Assembly: GCF_029222905.1 (NCBI RefSeq)
Contig: NZ_JARHUE010000007.1
Span: 1 to 64,000 of the forward strand
Direction: 5' to 3'
Length of the DNA: 64,000 nt
Origin: Neptuniibacter sp. CAU 1671
GTDB taxonomy: Bacteria > Pseudomonadota > Gammaproteobacteria > Pseudomonadales > Balneatricaceae
Shown here: positions 63,261 through 64,000 of the stretch, piece after piece
Layout of the letters: the number at the start of each line of letters is the position of its first letter
How positions within the stretch are numbered: the stretch's first letter is position 1
Made by a program: the position numbers and the translations under genes
Notes under the pieces: model-generated
Seen by the model: the letters and a program-made list of their open reading frames with translations, nothing else
What the model was told of the DNA's origin: nothing
Database searches by the model: none

Positions 63261-64000
63261 CTATGCCGGGGAATCCTCCAGCCCCGGGTTATTCCTGACG
63301 CCTTTTAATTTAGGTGTATTCAGCTTGGTGATATGCGCCGATTTGCGATCCCGCAGGTAGGTGGCAACCAGATCCCAGATAGGCTGACCTTCGGATTGCT
63401 CACTCACCGTCGCCCAGCCAGCCACCTTATAACGTTTGCCTGCCTCAATTTTTTCACCGTTGTCCAGCGTCAGATCAGATATACGACGACCCATTTTTTC
63501 AGTGGGGTCGCAGACATAATCAACTCCGCCCAACCGAACCATGTCCCCTCCGGACTGCAGATAAGGGTCAGGGTTAAACAGGTTATCCGCCACATCCTCA
63601 AGAACCATTTTGAGTTCGGCACCCGTCATTTCACGCACATAGGTTTCCGGATAAGTCAGACAGGTCTGGTTAAGCACGTGTTCCATGGTCAGCATTTGAT
63701 CTTTCAATGCAGTGGTGCCCCAGCGAAAGCCCGGCGAAAGCGCAATCTGGGCATCATTGACCGTCCGTTGAGCATCACAAATCAACTGATCAAAGGTGCC
63801 GTTAAAATTACCCCGACGGAACATCACCCGATCAGCCACCGCCAGTTCCTCCTGCAACCACGGCAGATGAGGCGCCCGGATATCTTCAATCAACCGATCC
63901 ATATCCGGATTAGCTGGCAGTAACTCCGAAAAAACCGGTAGCAGGCGATAATGGAACCCTTTGAGTCGGCCTTTGGCGATATTCAGATCCAGTACCGCCA
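63261..64000 (-). CDS. soxB: Thiosulfohydrolase SoxB, C-terminal part (5' end outside window)
   Basis: The reading frame is open to the window edge, with about 245 codons visible ending NNPGLEDSPA. RLLPVFSELLPANPDM, LTMEHVLNQTCLTYPETYVREMTG, SGGDMVRLGGVDYVCDP and YKVAGWATVSEQSEGQPIWDLVATYLRD are typical of the 5'-nucleotidase-type C-terminal domain of SoxB. SoxB hydrolyses sulfate from thiosulfate bound to SoxY in periplasmic sulfur oxidation. The metal-binding N-terminal domain is not visible. No other sox genes are here. Confidence 0.9.
   Translation of the reverse strand, partial: AVLDLNIAKGRLKGFHYRLLPVFSELLPANPDMDRLIEDIRAPHLPWLQEELAVADRVMFRRGNFNGTFDQLICDAQRTVNDAQIALSPGFRWGTTALKDQMLTMEHVLNQTCLTYPETYVREMTGAELKMVLEDVADNLFNPDPYLQSGGDMVRLGGVDYVCDPTEKMGRRISDLTLDNGEKIEAGKRYKVAGWATVSEQSEGQPIWDLVATYLRDRKSAHITKLNTPKLKGVRNNPGLEDSPA

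Noticed and set aside
63267-63293. GC-rich inverted repeat CCGGGG/CCCCGG at the soxB 3' end
   Set aside because: It lies within the coding sequence and has no T-tract, so it is not called a terminator.

Overview
The window reads as chromosome of a marine gammaproteobacterium of the Oceanospirillaceae type (Neptunomonas, Amphritea or Marinobacterium-like). This is inferred from gene order and protein resemblance, not from a search. Supporting points are a complete aerobic TCA gene block, a large NAD-type glutamate dehydrogenase, an RlmKL fusion, rmf, EpmC, Sco/PCuAC copper chaperones, a SoxB thiosulfohydrolase, and many marine-type small conserved proteins.

Left edge (1-3400): a mobile integron platform. 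An IntI-type tyrosine integrase (2429-3388, +) has a LexA-like box in its promoter. Diverging from it on the minus strand are an attI region and at least three AT-rich gene cassettes, each ending in a foldable attC site. They encode a HEPN-motif protein, a P-loop kinase-like protein and an unknown. Just beyond the third attC is the start of an IS3-family transposase, cut by the window edge. The attI region carries a 33-codon ORF with a strong ribosome binding site that stops inside the recombination core, just upstream of the first cassette gene.

3.4-7.5 kb: a DM13-domain protein, a SAM methyltransferase, a CadC-like regulator with TPRs, and two small proteins (a GDCCVxC protein and a membrane protein).

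7.6-20.7 kb: the TCA block. On the minus strand sdhCDAB ends in its own terminator, followed by sucAB-lpd-sucCD. gltA diverges from sdhC and has a near-consensus sigma70 promoter. Together these encode citrate synthase, succinate dehydrogenase, 2-oxoglutarate dehydrogenase with its E3, and succinyl-CoA synthetase.

20.7-47.2 kb: mostly housekeeping genes. These are amtB (with an NtrC-like palindrome), rlmKL, rmf, pyrD, a DUF2835 protein, gdhB, a BatD-like protein, a TIGR01777 epimerase, riboflavin synthase, a GGDEF protein, a hemerythrin, a HAD phosphatase, yeaC/DUF2797/pepN, a hydrolase-glpG-phosphatase-nadK operon, a PLP enzyme, a 28-residue acidic ORF and a PAS-GGDEF protein.

47.3-48.3 kb: a minus-strand tRNA operon of alternating Asp(GTC) and Val(TAC) genes, three of each, with two tandem degenerate tRNA-Asp-like copies inside it and a strong stringent-type promoter.

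48.4-64 kb: syd, yajG, a Tag-like glycosylase, alaA, an unknown, a DnaQ-fold exonuclease with a methyltransferase, htpX with a sigma32-like promoter, a small membrane protein, an ATP-NAD kinase-like protein with a PilZ protein and pdxB, a WGR-like protein, a chemoreceptor with a C-terminal sensor, the copper-chaperone operon, epmC with a lipoprotein, and the 3' part of soxB. Between the chemoreceptor and the copper operon is a minus-strand basic small ORF that runs through a perfect intrinsic terminator, the arrangement known from arfA. It is the best candidate here for an undescribed system.
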